Positions 32,426 through 40,251 of a stretch of DNA of 53,153 nucleotides are shown piece after piece. The translations under genes and the position numbers were made by a program. The notes beneath the pieces were generated by a model. The model was given only the letters and a program-made list of their open reading frames with translations. It was not told the origin of the DNA and made no database searches. The first letter of the stretch is position 1; every line of letters begins with the position of its first letter. Where the stretch lies: NCBI GenBank assembly GCA_035505375.1, contig DATJQV010000068.1, positions 1-53,153 on the forward strand, given 5' to 3'. The stretch is from a bacterium (GTDB lineage: Bacteria > Hydrothermota > Tepidihabitantia > Tepidihabitantales > Tepidihabitantaceae).

Positions 32426-33976
32426 CTAACTCCTCCCACGGTCGGCGACACGGAACTCCTGTTCGTCCCAGATTGGACCGTCACTTGAACGGCCCGCCCT
32501 TGACCAGAGGTGCCTCGCTTGGTCGTAGTGCCACCCGCGCTCCTCCAGCAGCGCAGCGAATTCCTGCTTGCTGACCTTGAGCTCATCGATGATGCCCCTT
32601 CTCCAAGCTTCAACGACGATGCGATTGAAAAGGTACTCCCCGTATAGAACCGGGTGGTCTAGCTCCGACAACACCTCGTCAACCATGCCCTCCAAGTGGA
32701 CAGACTTAGTCATTATGGCGGCAGTCTTGCCATGGGTGCGCCCCTTGAAGAACGTGAGAATGAGCTCGCCGGCCAAGACTGATTCCCGGTTCTTCTTCTT
32801 GTGCATCGACCAGATTGGATCACCGACCTGTGATACCGCTGCACGGAGCGACGCACCCGAGTCGCGGGCTGCATCGAGGATGGACCGGAAGTAGGAGACA
32901 TTCCAGTGTTGGAATACGACCGACATCCAACGCCTGTTCTTCAACATGGCAAACGTGGCCACTGTGCTCTGGTACAGTTGATCAGTGTAGTGTTCCTCGG
33001 AGAAGTCCCTCTCACCTCCAACGATAAGCTCCTTGTCGCGCGCATCTCCACTGGGAAGCATACCCAGCCACACATTCCACAGGCAAGATAGGTCCAAGTA
33101 GGAGATATGGCCGCCATATGGTGGGTCGGTAAAGATGTAGTCGACTTTCCCCTTGAGTTCTCGCTGGAGGTCGACAACGTCCTCGCTGAAGCAGAGGAAT
33201 CGGCCTCGCCATCCCTTGGTCGATCTCTTCATTTCGATCGCGTCTACTAGCTCCCTTCGAGCTGCCATGACTCCGCGGAATCGGTTCTGAAACACGGACC
33301 ACGGGTCTAGTTCTACTGGACGTCGCGCCACCTTGTACCGGTAGATGCTGAAGATGCTGGACCCTCCTCGGGACTCAGCCCGCCCGTTTGTCGATATGAA
33401 CGTCCTATTCAGTCGGGAGAGCGTTCCAGACCACGCCAGCATGAGCAAGGATTTGGCCGGACCTTCGATGGCGTCGATCGCGTGTTTGAGAACCGCGAGC
33501 GAACGAAGCTGCCCCAATGTGAAGAGCTCGTGATACGTCGAGACATCCGCGTTCTTTGGCAGGGGCACGTTTGGCGGGAGGAGGATATCCGGAGGTAGAG
33601 ACGGAGTTCGTGTCGTGGCGCGCATGTCTTTCAGCACGCCGCGGCACTGCTCCTCAACGTGGGTGAATGCGGCTGCGGCCTGGCCCGCTGATACGTCTGG
33701 GAGATGCACCAGGCTCTCGACGATGAAATTCGCAAGCGGGTTTATGTCATTATGGATGCCGGTGCGATTCTCTAGATATGCCTCAACCGCAGTGACTCCG
33801 GAACCTCCAAAGGGATCGAGAACGACATCTCCCTCTTTGGAGTAGTGCAGGATGTAGTCTCTCACGACGTTGTATGGCCTTCTAGTGAAGTAGGGGTGGA
33901 CGCCGTAGTGCCGTTTGGCTTCTTGCCTCGCGGCTGGGATTCGCCTCGTGATCGGGCAAATGCTATCGTACCGCAT
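32426..33976 (-). CDS. Site-specific DNA methyltransferase (N4/N6 type)
   Basis: A 516-residue DNA methylase. The SAM-binding motif DPFGGSG lies at 54-60 and the catalytic TDPPYGG at 283-289, so the motif order is I then IV. The motif-IV spelling with Asp-Pro-Pro-Tyr fits N6-adenine or N4-cytosine methylation. The start RYDSICPITRRIPAARQEAK and HYGVHPYFTRRP resembles stand-alone methylases of restriction systems. It ends up 8 bases downstream of the endonuclease gene and is probably its protecting partner. The recognition sequence cannot be read from here. Confidence 0.9.
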   Translation of the reverse strand: MRYDSICPITRRIPAARQEAKRHYGVHPYFTRRPYNVVRDYILHYSKEGDVVLDPFGGSGVTAVEAYLENRTGIHNDINPLANFIVESLVHLPDVSAGQAAAAFTHVEEQCRGVLKDMRATTRTPSLPPDILLPPNVPLPKNADVSTYHELFTLGQLRSLAVLKHAIDAIEGPAKSLLMLAWSGTLSRLNRTFISTNGRAESRGGSSIFSIYRYKVARRPVELDPWSVFQNRFRGVMAARRELVDAIEMKRSTKGWRGRFLCFSEDVVDLQRELKGKVDYIFTDPPYGGHISYLDLSCLWNVWLGMLPSGDARDKELIVGGERDFSEEHYTDQLYQSTVATFAMLKNRRWMSVVFQHWNVSYFRSILDAARDSGASLRAAVSQVGDPIWSMHKKKNRESVLAGELILTFFKGRTHGKTAAIMTKSVHLEGMVDEVLSELDHPVLYGEYLFNRIVVEAWRRGIIDELKVSKQEFAALLEERGWHYDQARHLWSRAGRSSDGPIWDEQEFRVADRGRS

Positions 33977-33984
33977 GTAGCGGC

Positions 33985-34851
33985 TTAGAGTCCCTTGGCA
34001 AGCGCCCCGACAGCCTGGAGCTCAATCACGTCAATGTTCTTCGGAACCTTGGCTAGGTCGTGGACAGCACAGAGGATCACGGCGCGGGATAGCTCATCTT
34101 TCCCGTACTTCTCCATCTGGTACTTAAACCCACTGCTATGTCGTTTGACCTCAACGGGGACATCGTATTCTGGGTAACCATCGAACTGGAATTTGCTTCT
34201 GCAGTCGTAGCCTTTGCCCACGTATGGGCCCAATGAGCAACCGAGCTGAGCAAGCGGGCCGTAAGCACGCAGGATGTCCGGTTCCTGAATATGGGGGACC
34301 TTCTTGACATGGTCATTAGCGATGGACGCTATCTGCCGGAGGGCCCACGAAACGAGACCTCTACCCTCTTTGGCCAGCACGTATTCAAGCTGTTCACGCC
34401 AGAAAGAACTCACGTAGTGGGTCGTAAGAGTGAGCGGGCGCTCTGCGGCCTTAAGAGGCTTGGCGCGGCGGCCGCCGACTTGGCGGTAGGCCGCGGGGGT
34501 TAGGTAAAACGCATCGTCAATGATCTCGATATCAACGTCAATTCTCTCGAAATCGTCGGTGGACAAGCAGTACCAACTACGGATTGACTCGCCAATGCTC
34601 TCCCCGGTCGTGCCTTGCTGAATTCTGTCATGTCCGACTCGGCCGGGAACAACCCGTCTCTTCTTGTCTAGCTTATGGTAGGCTCCTACTGCAGAGAATG
34701 TCGTCTTGGTAGCCCCGTAGGGAGTGACGAGTGCGACCGGGACAGCACCCTTCTTACGCAGGTATGTCTTGACCACTTCCGAAAGGTCATGGAAGTAGTA
34801 CTGAGGCCCGCCGCTCTTGAGGCTTTCCCGTTTAGTCTGTTGAAGGTGCAT
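33985..34851 (-). CDS. Putative restriction endonuclease (PD-(D/E)XK type)
   Basis: A 288-residue protein from ATG 34851. Near the end it has FQFDGYPEYDVPVEVKRHSSG, with an Asp, then E-V-K as in the PD-(D/E)XK nuclease core. The rest matches no family I know; it includes GRGLVSWALRQIASIANDHV. The place next to a DNA methylase is the best evidence for a type II restriction role. ATG 34851 shares a base with the stop of a 27-codon upstream ORF (TGATG); a TTG at 34914 would add 21 residues that look like untranslated DNA. Confidence 0.75.
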   Translation of the reverse strand: MHLQQTKRESLKSGGPQYYFHDLSEVVKTYLRKKGAVPVALVTPYGATKTTFSAVGAYHKLDKKRRVVPGRVGHDRIQQGTTGESIGESIRSWYCLSTDDFERIDVDIEIIDDAFYLTPAAYRQVGGRRAKPLKAAERPLTLTTHYVSSFWREQLEYVLAKEGRGLVSWALRQIASIANDHVKKVPHIQEPDILRAYGPLAQLGCSLGPYVGKGYDCRSKFQFDGYPEYDVPVEVKRHSSGFKYQMEKYGKDELSRAVILCAVHDLAKVPKNIDVIELQAVGALAKGL

Positions 34852-34966
34852 CAGCGTTCCGGGTCTATTCGCCGTCCGGGCGGCGAGAACGGACGGGACT
34901 CGCCCATCAGGCAAGGAACGCTCTGAAGCGTCATCCAGCAGCCCGCGTTTCTACAGGTTCAATCAT
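34851..34966 (-). CDS. Chain of two tiny upstream ORFs (11 and 27 aa) before the endonuclease
   Basis: ATG 34966 lies 5 bases after the -10 box and encodes MIEPVETRAAG, ending in TGA 34933-34931. That stop overlaps ATG 34934 (ATGA) of a 27-codon ORF (MTLQSVPCLMGESRPF at its start), whose TGA 34853-34851 overlaps the endonuclease ATG. Translation of all three would be coupled. No similarity is recognised. Confidence 0.4.
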
Positions 34967-34971
34967 TGCTC

Positions 34972-34999
34972 AGTATGGCAACGCTGAAGTGCAAGTCAA
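34972..34999 (-). promoter_or_regulatory. Promoter of the restriction/graspetide island
   Basis: Minus strand TTGACT (34999-34994), 16 bases, CATACT (34977-34972). It lies next to and partly within the 3' end of the type IIG N-terminal fragment. Confidence 0.55.
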
Positions 35000-35310
35000 C
35001 AGTTTGACGTCAGTGGCAACCACCGACGATCGGGACGCATTAGCGCTAGCCGTGCATCCGCGACCTTGATCGACTCTTCGTGGATCACCGGCTTGAAGAC
35101 TTCGGTCAGGCCGGCCTTGTTGGCGACGTCCCAGCCGAGGGACTCATGAGGCGAAGTCCGAATGACGAAGGACGAATGACGAATGGACAGACTCGGACCG
35201 GAAGATACGCGGAGTTGTTCTTCTTTGTAGTCTGGGGACAGGAAGACCTTGCGGTCGCGTTCGAACCGCTCGACGAGGTCAGCCACCAGTGCGGGAGGAG
35301 ACGCTCCCAT
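34996..35310 (-). pseudogene. N-terminal fragment of a type IIG restriction enzyme with a micro-repeat insert
   Basis: The frame starts LVADLVERFERDRKVFLSP, DYKEEQLR and later gives LGWDVANKAGLTEVFKPVIH and EESIKVADA, which matches the N-terminal domain of Eco57I-like N6-methylase restriction enzymes. Between QLR and LGWDV, where the family has a short conserved helix, there is SSGPSLSIRHSSFVIRTS, encoded by a cgtcattcgtccttcgtcattc-type micro-repeat. After IKVADA homology is lost and the frame stops at 34996. The enzyme is clearly dead. Confidence 0.75.
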
Positions 35311-35377
35311 GGAGGCTCAAGGATATTGTCCGGCGAAGCGAAGTCAAGCCGACGCGGACAGGCAGGACGGTTGGCTC

Positions 35378-35419
35378 GGGACACGATCCCAATTCCCCGG
35401 CGGAATTGGGTCATGTCCC
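35378..35419. repeat. Palindromic repeat of a second family
   Basis: GGGACACGATCCCAATTCC (35378-35396) faces GGAATTGGGTCATGTCCC (35402-35419) around a short centre, with one or two mismatches. It lies between the type IIG fragment and the gene at 35439-35807. Confidence 0.7.
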
Positions 35420-35438
35420 TGCGGACGGGCCGGCGGCG

Positions 35439-35807
35439 CTAGGGTTCGGGCTGGACGCTGCAGACTTCCCGCTGGATCGCAAGGAGCACGTCCTCGTCGA
35501 GGCCGCGGGCCTTCCACTTGTTGCGCAGGACCTCGGCCGCAAGCTGCAGGCTGTGGCCGTCGATGTCCTGCTCGCGCGAGTACTTCCAAAGCTGCCGGCC
35601 GAAACTGAGGTAGGGGACGTAGAGGATGGTGCTGACCGACTTGCCGTTCAGGACCTGTTTGACCTTGGTATCATTGGCGAGCATGGCGGTCATCGCCGTC
35701 TGGTATCTGGCCTGCATGTCCGGCCGCATCTCATCGAGTGTGGCTTTGATGCGCTCGGTGTTGTACTTCACGTTCCAACTCGTGAATCGCTTCATCTTGT
35801 CCGGCAT
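35439..35807 (-). CDS. Conserved small protein of unknown function
   Basis: A 122-residue soluble protein, all helix by appearance, beginning MPDKMKRFTSWNVKYNTERI and including LWKYSREQDIDGHSLQLAAE and VLRNKWKARGLDEDVL. GGAG lies 8 bases before ATG 35807. A promoter is present at 35892-35919, and an upstream frame overlaps the start. No family identified; its basic helices might bind nucleic acid, but that is speculation. Confidence 0.7.
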   Translation of the reverse strand: MPDKMKRFTSWNVKYNTERIKATLDEMRPDMQARYQTAMTAMLANDTKVKQVLNGKSVSTILYVPYLSFGRQLWKYSREQDIDGHSLQLAAEVLRNKWKARGLDEDVLLAIQREVCSVQPEP

Positions 35808-35891
35808 CTGTATTCTCCTTTCATCTCGGGCTGCTGATTCCGGTCCGTTGCGAGCCTCAGCCGCCGGCCGAGACCGAAGTCAGCCACAGCT

Positions 35892-35919
35892 ATTGTACAC
35901 TACGTTCTGCATCAAGCAA
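35892..35919 (-). promoter_or_regulatory. Promoter of the 35439-35807 gene
   Basis: Minus strand TTGCTT (35919-35914), 16 bases, TACAAT (35897-35892). Confidence 0.5.
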
Positions 35920-36034
35920 TAGCCAGATTGGCTTTCCGACTCAACTTCCAGCTTGGTAACTAGCCAGCAAAGGTGACTTATATTCCGCAAATGCGAGAGT
36001 TATAGCATGAACCATTGCTGATACTAGCCCTGAG

Positions 36035-36345
36035 ATTGGCATTCGGTAGACCGTCCCCCGGACGGTCTAGTAGACGGTATGGTAGACGGTCTATGAGATG
36101 GACTAGAGGTATGACTGAGGGTAGGTGTAATCAACGGTATAGTGGTGCATCCGATGGTATGTCTATCAGTCCGTCATGCGGTTGGTTCAGTGGTATGACT
36201 GCATGTTGGTGCGATGGATAGTATATGGGTTCCTCCATTGCACGTTCTGGTAGACGTTTCACATGACCTGCCGGTGATCTGTCTAGTATATAGTCCGAAT
36301 GATGGTCTATCGATTGGTCTAGTAGATGCTGGCTTACTGGCCGAG
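36035..36345. repeat. Degenerate quasi-repeat block (ggtctagtagacggt-like)
   Basis: A run of loosely repeated 10-16 base words: gacggtctagtagacggtat, ggtagacggtctatgag, ggtatgactg (several times), ggttcagtggtatgactg, tggtctatcgattggtcta. It is less GC-rich than the genes around it. The whole stretch 35920-36552 has no convincing gene. Confidence 0.6.
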
Positions 36346-36552
36346 GCGAAGGTCAGCTAGCGTGGATATGCGGGGTCGGCTGATGGCTCATTCGACATGT
36401 CGAGTCGGCCATGCGTGCGATTCTGTGTCGAGAGGGCGGAATGAGGTCAGGCTGAAATCAGGGACGCGAACTCAAGCCGGCGTCCGCGTGAGCGAGCTGC
36501 TCGAAGTCTGAGTGCCCCGCCGAGTGTATGACGCTTTGCCGGTTCGAGTCGG

Positions 36553-36954
36553 CTATTTGGCCAGGGCCAGCTTGAGCGGCTCCCAGTAGTACTCGCGCCA
36601 GCCGTCCTTGATTTCGCCGTACGCGGCCGCGGGTACGCCGGAGTGGAGGAAGTCGAGTCGGGTCCCGCCCTTTGTCTTGGTGAACGTGAACCTGACCGAC
36701 GAGTAGTAGCCTTTGGGCCAGTCATCGTCGTTGCCTCGCCATCCCTGAAGTATGAGCTTGCCCTTCACGAGTTCCAGGTTCATTCCTTCGATCCATCCGT
36801 CGCCGGCGTTGAACTTGCCGCCGACCTTGCGGCTGATGACCGCCTTCGAGCCGGTGAACTGCGAGTGCTTCTTGGAGTCCATCAGCCATTCGTATAGTTC
36901 GTGGGGCGTCGCGCCTTTGAAGGTTACCTGCTGTCTGATTGTCTTGGTCTTCAT
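36553..36954 (-). CDS. AHSA1/SRPBCC-family protein
   Basis: A 133-residue START-like protein of the AHSA1 (activator of Hsp90 ATPase homologue 1-like) family. It begins with TIRQQVTFKGATPHELYEWL, continues with GGKFNAGDGWIEGMNLELVKG and ends GWREYYWEPLKLALAK. The fold binds hydrophobic ligands; the role is usually unknown in bacteria. GGAG lies close to ATG 36954. Confidence 0.88.
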   Translation of the reverse strand: MKTKTIRQQVTFKGATPHELYEWLMDSKKHSQFTGSKAVISRKVGGKFNAGDGWIEGMNLELVKGKLILQGWRGNDDDWPKGYYSSVRFTFTKTKGGTRLDFLHSGVPAAAYGEIKDGWREYYWEPLKLALAK

Positions 36955-37291
36955 GTTGACTCCTCATTACCGTTCCGGCCGTGTCTGTCCTCCCGCGTGG
37001 TTCGTTCCCTCTCCCTTGCACGGGAGAGGGCAGGGGTGAGGGTGGCATTAGTTCGTGGGCTCCTCACCCCAACCCTCTCCTCAGTGAGGAGAGGGAGTAG
37101 GGCCGAGGCTATCTTGTTCGTGTCTTGGTGGCGAATGCGCATCAGATCGGGGGGTCGAGTGTGATCTGCGAGGGATGGAGGGATAGAGTGTTCAGCCTTG
37201 GCGTTCTTGGCGACCTTGGCGGTTTTCCTCTCCGTTCCATGTGTTCGTGTCTTAGTGTCTTTGTGGTAAGGTCCGGTCCCGTTTCCTCGCC
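36955..37291. repeat. Intergenic micro-repeats (gagaggg/tgaggag and cttggcg types)
   Basis: No gene. Two hairpin-like pieces: ccctctcccttgcacgggag with a gagggcaggggtgaggg tail (37007-37045), and ctcctcaccccaaccctctcc with gaggagagggag (37060-37098). Then ggcgttcttggcgaccttggcgg (37198-37221) and gtgttcgtgtcttagtgtctt (37240-37262). These are families seen across many environmental genomes. Confidence 0.55.
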
Positions 37292-37801
37292 TCACTTGTC
37301 CGGGACGGTGTACGGCTGGCAGCGGATGTCGCAGTAGCAGAAGCCGGTCCTGGCCCGGGCTTCCTGTTCCTTGAGCCATTTGTTCAGGCCAATTCTCTTC
37401 AGTCGCTTGCCGTCCGCGATCAGCGTGACGTAGCTCTTGCCGAGTCGGTTGATGCGCGCGCACGGCCAGTCACGGCAGTCGACGCAGAGGTCCGTCTTGC
37501 GGTGCTGCGCGCACTGCCTGATGTCGCAGGATTCCGGGCCGCCGCAGAAGGGCGGCGCGCCTTCGGTCCGGCAGCCCGGGCAGGACTTTTCCGGGTCGGC
37601 AATCCGGTTGAGGAATTGCCAGAACTCCTTGAAGTCTTTGACCTCGCCGCCGAGGGAATCCCAGCCACCGTTGGCCATTGTCCGCCGCAGTGCCTGCGCC
37701 TGTTGCGGCATGCGGTTGCGCGAGGAGCAGAGGCCGCAGTAGATGCCGCAGGGAGCGAGGAGACGTAGCTTCAAGGACGCGGAAGAATTCCTAATTCTCA
37801 A
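37292..37801 (-). CDS. DUF3795 cysteine-rich protein, copy 1 (N-terminus altered by a micro-repeat)
   Basis: A Cys-rich protein of the DUF3795 type with likely metal or cluster sites: CGIYCGLCSSR, SCPGCRTEGAPPFCGG, CDIRQCAQHRKTDLCVDC, then WPCARI and FCYCDIRC. It matches the 38032 copy along its length, nearly perfectly at the 3' end. The first residues MRIRNSSAS come from an aattaggaattgagaat micro-repeat, where the sister protein has MAKKKDD; the true start may be a TTG near 37774. Function unknown. Confidence 0.8.
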   Translation of the reverse strand: MRIRNSSASLKLRLLAPCGIYCGLCSSRNRMPQQAQALRRTMANGGWDSLGGEVKDFKEFWQFLNRIADPEKSCPGCRTEGAPPFCGGPESCDIRQCAQHRKTDLCVDCRDWPCARINRLGKSYVTLIADGKRLKRIGLNKWLKEQEARARTGFCYCDIRCQPYTVPDK

Positions 37802-38031
37802 TTCCTAATTCCTAGTTCGGGCTGCGAATCCTCTTCGTGTCTTTGTGGTGGAAGCCGGAGGGACAGAGTGTTCGGGCTTGGCCGCCTTGGCGGTTCTCAA
37901 CCTCGGGGTCTGGGGTTCAGGGGTTCTGGGGTTCGAGCGAATCTGCGTCATCTGCGGTTGACCCATCCGCATCCGTACTTCTGACTTCCAGCTTCTGACA
38001 TCTGACATCTGACTTCGTTTTCTCCTTCGCC
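37802..38031. repeat. Micro-repeat spacer between the DUF3795 copies
   Basis: Contains aattcctaattcctagttc (37799-37818), cttggccgccttggcggttc, gggttcaggggttctgggg, gcgtcatctgcgg, and cttctgacttcc with tctgacatctgacatctgac (37978-38012). No gene. Confidence 0.6.
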
Positions 38032-38511
38032 TCACTTGTCCGGGACGGTGTACGGGTGGCAGCGGATGTCGCAGTAGCAGAAGCCGGTCCTGGCTCGGGC
38101 TTCTTGTTCCTTCAGCCACTTGGCGATCCCGATACGCTTGTGCCGCTGGGAGTCGGGAATCAGGTTGACATAGCCCGCGGCCAATCCTTCAATGCGGTGG
38201 CAGGGCCACTCTTTGCACTCGATGCAGAGGTCGAGACCCTTTGCGCGGGCGCACTTCCGGATTCCGCAGAATGGCGGGCCACCGCCCTGGCGGCAGCCGG
38301 GACAGGACTTCTCGGCAGTGGAGATGCCGTCGAGGAACTTCCAGAACTCCTTGAATCCAGGAACTGGGCCGCCCCAGTCTTCCCAGCCTTCCGTTCGCAT
38401 GCTGTCCCCGAGCGCCGCCGCCTGTTTGGGAATCCGGCCACGCGAGGAGCAGAGGTCGCAGTGGAGCCCGCAGTAAGTCACGAGCTTCAGGTCATCTTTC
38501 TTCTTCGCCAT
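38032..38511 (-). CDS. DUF3795 cysteine-rich protein, copy 2
   Basis: A 159-residue version with a normal start, MAKKKDDLKLVTYCGLHCDL, and GGAAG before ATG 38511. Cys motifs are CGLHCDLCSSR, SCPGCRQGGGPPFCG, CARAKGLDLCIECKEWPC and FCYCDIRC. Copy 1 lies 230 bases downstream in the same direction. The two are a tandem duplication. The family is Cys-rich and probably binds metal; a role in redox or metal handling is possible. Confidence 0.85.
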   Translation of the reverse strand: MAKKKDDLKLVTYCGLHCDLCSSRGRIPKQAAALGDSMRTEGWEDWGGPVPGFKEFWKFLDGISTAEKSCPGCRQGGGPPFCGIRKCARAKGLDLCIECKEWPCHRIEGLAAGYVNLIPDSQRHKRIGIAKWLKEQEARARTGFCYCDIRCHPYTVPDK

Positions 38512-38693
38512 GTCTTCCTTTCAGTCACTGGTTTGCTGTCTGTCACCCCGACGCCCATGGAGGGGTCTCGTCCGGGCGGGATTTCTCCTTGGCCGCGGCG
38601 GCCCCTGTCGGACAGTGCGTCGGACTCAGTCGAAATGACAGCGGCTGCTGATTCTTGCGAGTCTGGCGGCCCATTGCATCAGTCTAATACTGT

Positions 38694-39269
38694 ATGCGGA
38701 GCATTCAAGTCATATTGGCAGTCGCGGCCATCCTGGCCTGCGGCGCAAGACAATCAACACAAGTTAAGATTAGCGACCCAAAGGAGTTGCCGATGAAAAC
38801 CGACACCGCGACGTTCGCCGCGGGCTGTTTCTGGGGAGTTCAGGCCGAGTTTGATAAGGTTAAGGGTGTCGTGCAGACTACCGTCGGATACACCGGCGGA
38901 CATACCGAGAAGCCGACCTACAAGGACGTCTGTTCGGACACCACCGGGCACGCCGAAGCCGTGGAGGTTGTATTCGACCCGGCGGTCGTGACGTACGAGC
39001 AATTGCTGGACAAGTTCTGGTCCTCGCACGACCCGACCACGCCGAATCAGCAGGGACCTGATTTCGGGTCGCAATATCGTTCAGTGATTTTCTATCATTC
39101 GCCGGGCCAGGAGTCTGCCGCTGTCGCATCGAAGGACAAGCTGACCAAGGCGCACGCGTTCCCGAGGCCGATCGTGACCGAGATTGTTCCGGCCGCGACG
39201 TTCTGGCGTGCAGAAGAATATCACCAGAAGTACTTCCAGAAGCACGGCGGAGGGAGTTGCCATATCTGA
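38694..39269 (+). CDS. msrA: Peptide methionine sulfoxide reductase MsrA, probable lipoprotein
   Basis: A 191-residue MsrA, reducing methionine-S-sulfoxide with the catalytic Cys C45 in GCFWG. Later motifs [30 protein letters not shown] and [11 protein letters not shown] are all typical. The first 17 residues look like a lipoprotein signal ([10 protein letters not shown]), so it may act in the periplasm. A second ATG at 38793, with AAAGGAGT upstream, would give a cytoplasmic form beginning [11 protein letters not shown]; both could be made. The C-terminal GGGSCHI may hold the resolving Cys. Confidence 0.93.
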   Translation: MRSIQVILAVAAILACGARQSTQVKISDPKELPMKTDTATFAAGCFWGVQAEFDKVKGVVQTTVGYTGGHTEKPTYKDVCSDTTGHAEAVEVVFDPAVVTYEQLLDKFWSSHDPTTPNQQGPDFGSQYRSVIFYHSPGQESAAVASKDKLTKAHAFPRPIVTEIVPAATFWRAEEYHQKYFQKHGGGSCHI

Positions 39270-39274
39270 GGAGT

Positions 39275-39375
39275 CGGATAGTCCAGAATTCAGAGACCAG
39301 AGTCCAGAGTTCAGAATTCCGAGGCTTGAATTCTGGATTCTGATTTCTGGATTCTGGATTCTGAATTGTCCGGTT
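39275..39375. repeat. Micro-repeat (attctggattctg type)
   Basis: cagaattcagagaccagagt, ccagagttcagaattcc and ttctggattctgatttctgg follow one another, a drifting repeat of about 8 bases. The same words return at 50915-50950. Confidence 0.7.
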
Positions 39376-39381
39376 CCTCAT

Positions 39382-39410
39382 TTGACTCCCTTGGTCTGAT
39401 TCCCTAGTAT
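39382..39410 (+). promoter_or_regulatory. Promoter of the glycosyltransferase, leaderless
   Basis: TTGACT (39382-39387), 17 bases, TAGTAT (39405-39410), then 5 bases to GTG 39416. Confidence 0.6.
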
Positions 39411-39415
39411 TGCTC

Positions 39416-40132
39416 GTGCCACGCGGACTGGTAATCTTCCCGACCTACAACGAAGCAGAGAATATCGAGCGCATCCTGCCCGAGGTGCTATCGAAGTCGC
39501 CCGAACTTGAGGCGCTGGTTATCGATGATAACTCGCCGGACAAGACCGGGGACATGGTCGAGCGGATGGCGCAGGCCAACCCGAAGATTCACCTCATCAG
39601 GCGGCCGGGCAAGATGGGGCTCGGCACCGCGTACGTGCTCGGGTTCAAGTACGCGCTCGAACACGGCTACGACTACTGCTTCGAGATGGACGCCGATTTT
39701 TCACACCCGCCGGACAAGGTGCCGGAGATGATTGAGCTGCTCCGGGACTACGACCTCGTAATCGGCTCGCGTTACTCCGACGGCGTGTCGGTCGTGAACT
39801 GGCCGATGAAGCGGCTCCTGCTTTCCTACTTCGCGTGCATGTACGCGAGGACGGTGACCGGCGTGCCAATCCGCGACCTGACCGCCGGGTTCAAGGCCTA
39901 CCGGCGCGAGACGCTGGCAGGCATCGACCTCGATAAGCTAAAGGAAGACGGGTACGGGTTCCAGATTGAGATTGACTTCCTGATATGGCGCAAGGGATTC
40001 CGTATCAAGGAAACACCCATCGTGTTTGCCGAGCGGCGCGCGGGCACGTCGAAGATGAACAAGAGAATCGTGCGCCGTGCGTTCTTCCTCGTCCTCCGGC
40101 TCAGGCTGGCACGGATGTTCGGCCGGGCGTAG
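39416..40132 (+). CDS. Polyprenol-phosphate mannosyltransferase (DPM1-like GT2)
   Basis: A 238-residue GT-A fold glycosyltransferase of the dolichol-phosphate mannose synthase group, which moves a sugar from a nucleotide donor to a polyprenyl phosphate. Motifs are FPTYNEAENIERILPEVL, VIDDNSPDKTGD, GLGTAYVLGFKYALEHGYD, MDADFSHPP (the metal-binding DxD) and the late RRAGTSKM. There is no C-terminal membrane part, as in the Ppm1/DPM1 soluble type. GTG 39416 is favoured over TTG 39410 because it falls at the predicted transcript start. Confidence 0.92.
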   Translation: MPRGLVIFPTYNEAENIERILPEVLSKSPELEALVIDDNSPDKTGDMVERMAQANPKIHLIRRPGKMGLGTAYVLGFKYALEHGYDYCFEMDADFSHPPDKVPEMIELLRDYDLVIGSRYSDGVSVVNWPMKRLLLSYFACMYARTVTGVPIRDLTAGFKAYRRETLAGIDLDKLKEDGYGFQIEIDFLIWRKGFRIKETPIVFAERRAGTSKMNKRIVRRAFFLVLRLRLARMFGRA

Positions 40133-40251
40133 ACAAGCGCAAGCTCAAGCTCGCACAAGAAACTTCAAGCCCCAAGCCACAAGCCCCAGGCTGGTGACCG
40201 GCGGCAGTCTGATTTCGTTCCGTTCCGGCCCCAGCCCCTGGTCCCTGCCCC
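40133..40251. repeat. Micro-repeats between convergent genes
   Basis: gcaagctcaagctcgc, cttcaagccccaagccacaa and ccagcccctggtccctgcc, with words of 6-9 bases repeating. The last of these supplies the stop codon of the ABC-F gene on the other strand. Confidence 0.6.

Noticed and set aside
36035-36345. CRISPR or diversity-generating element next to the island
   Set aside because: Words drift and lack fixed spacing; no reverse transcriptase or cas gene is nearby.
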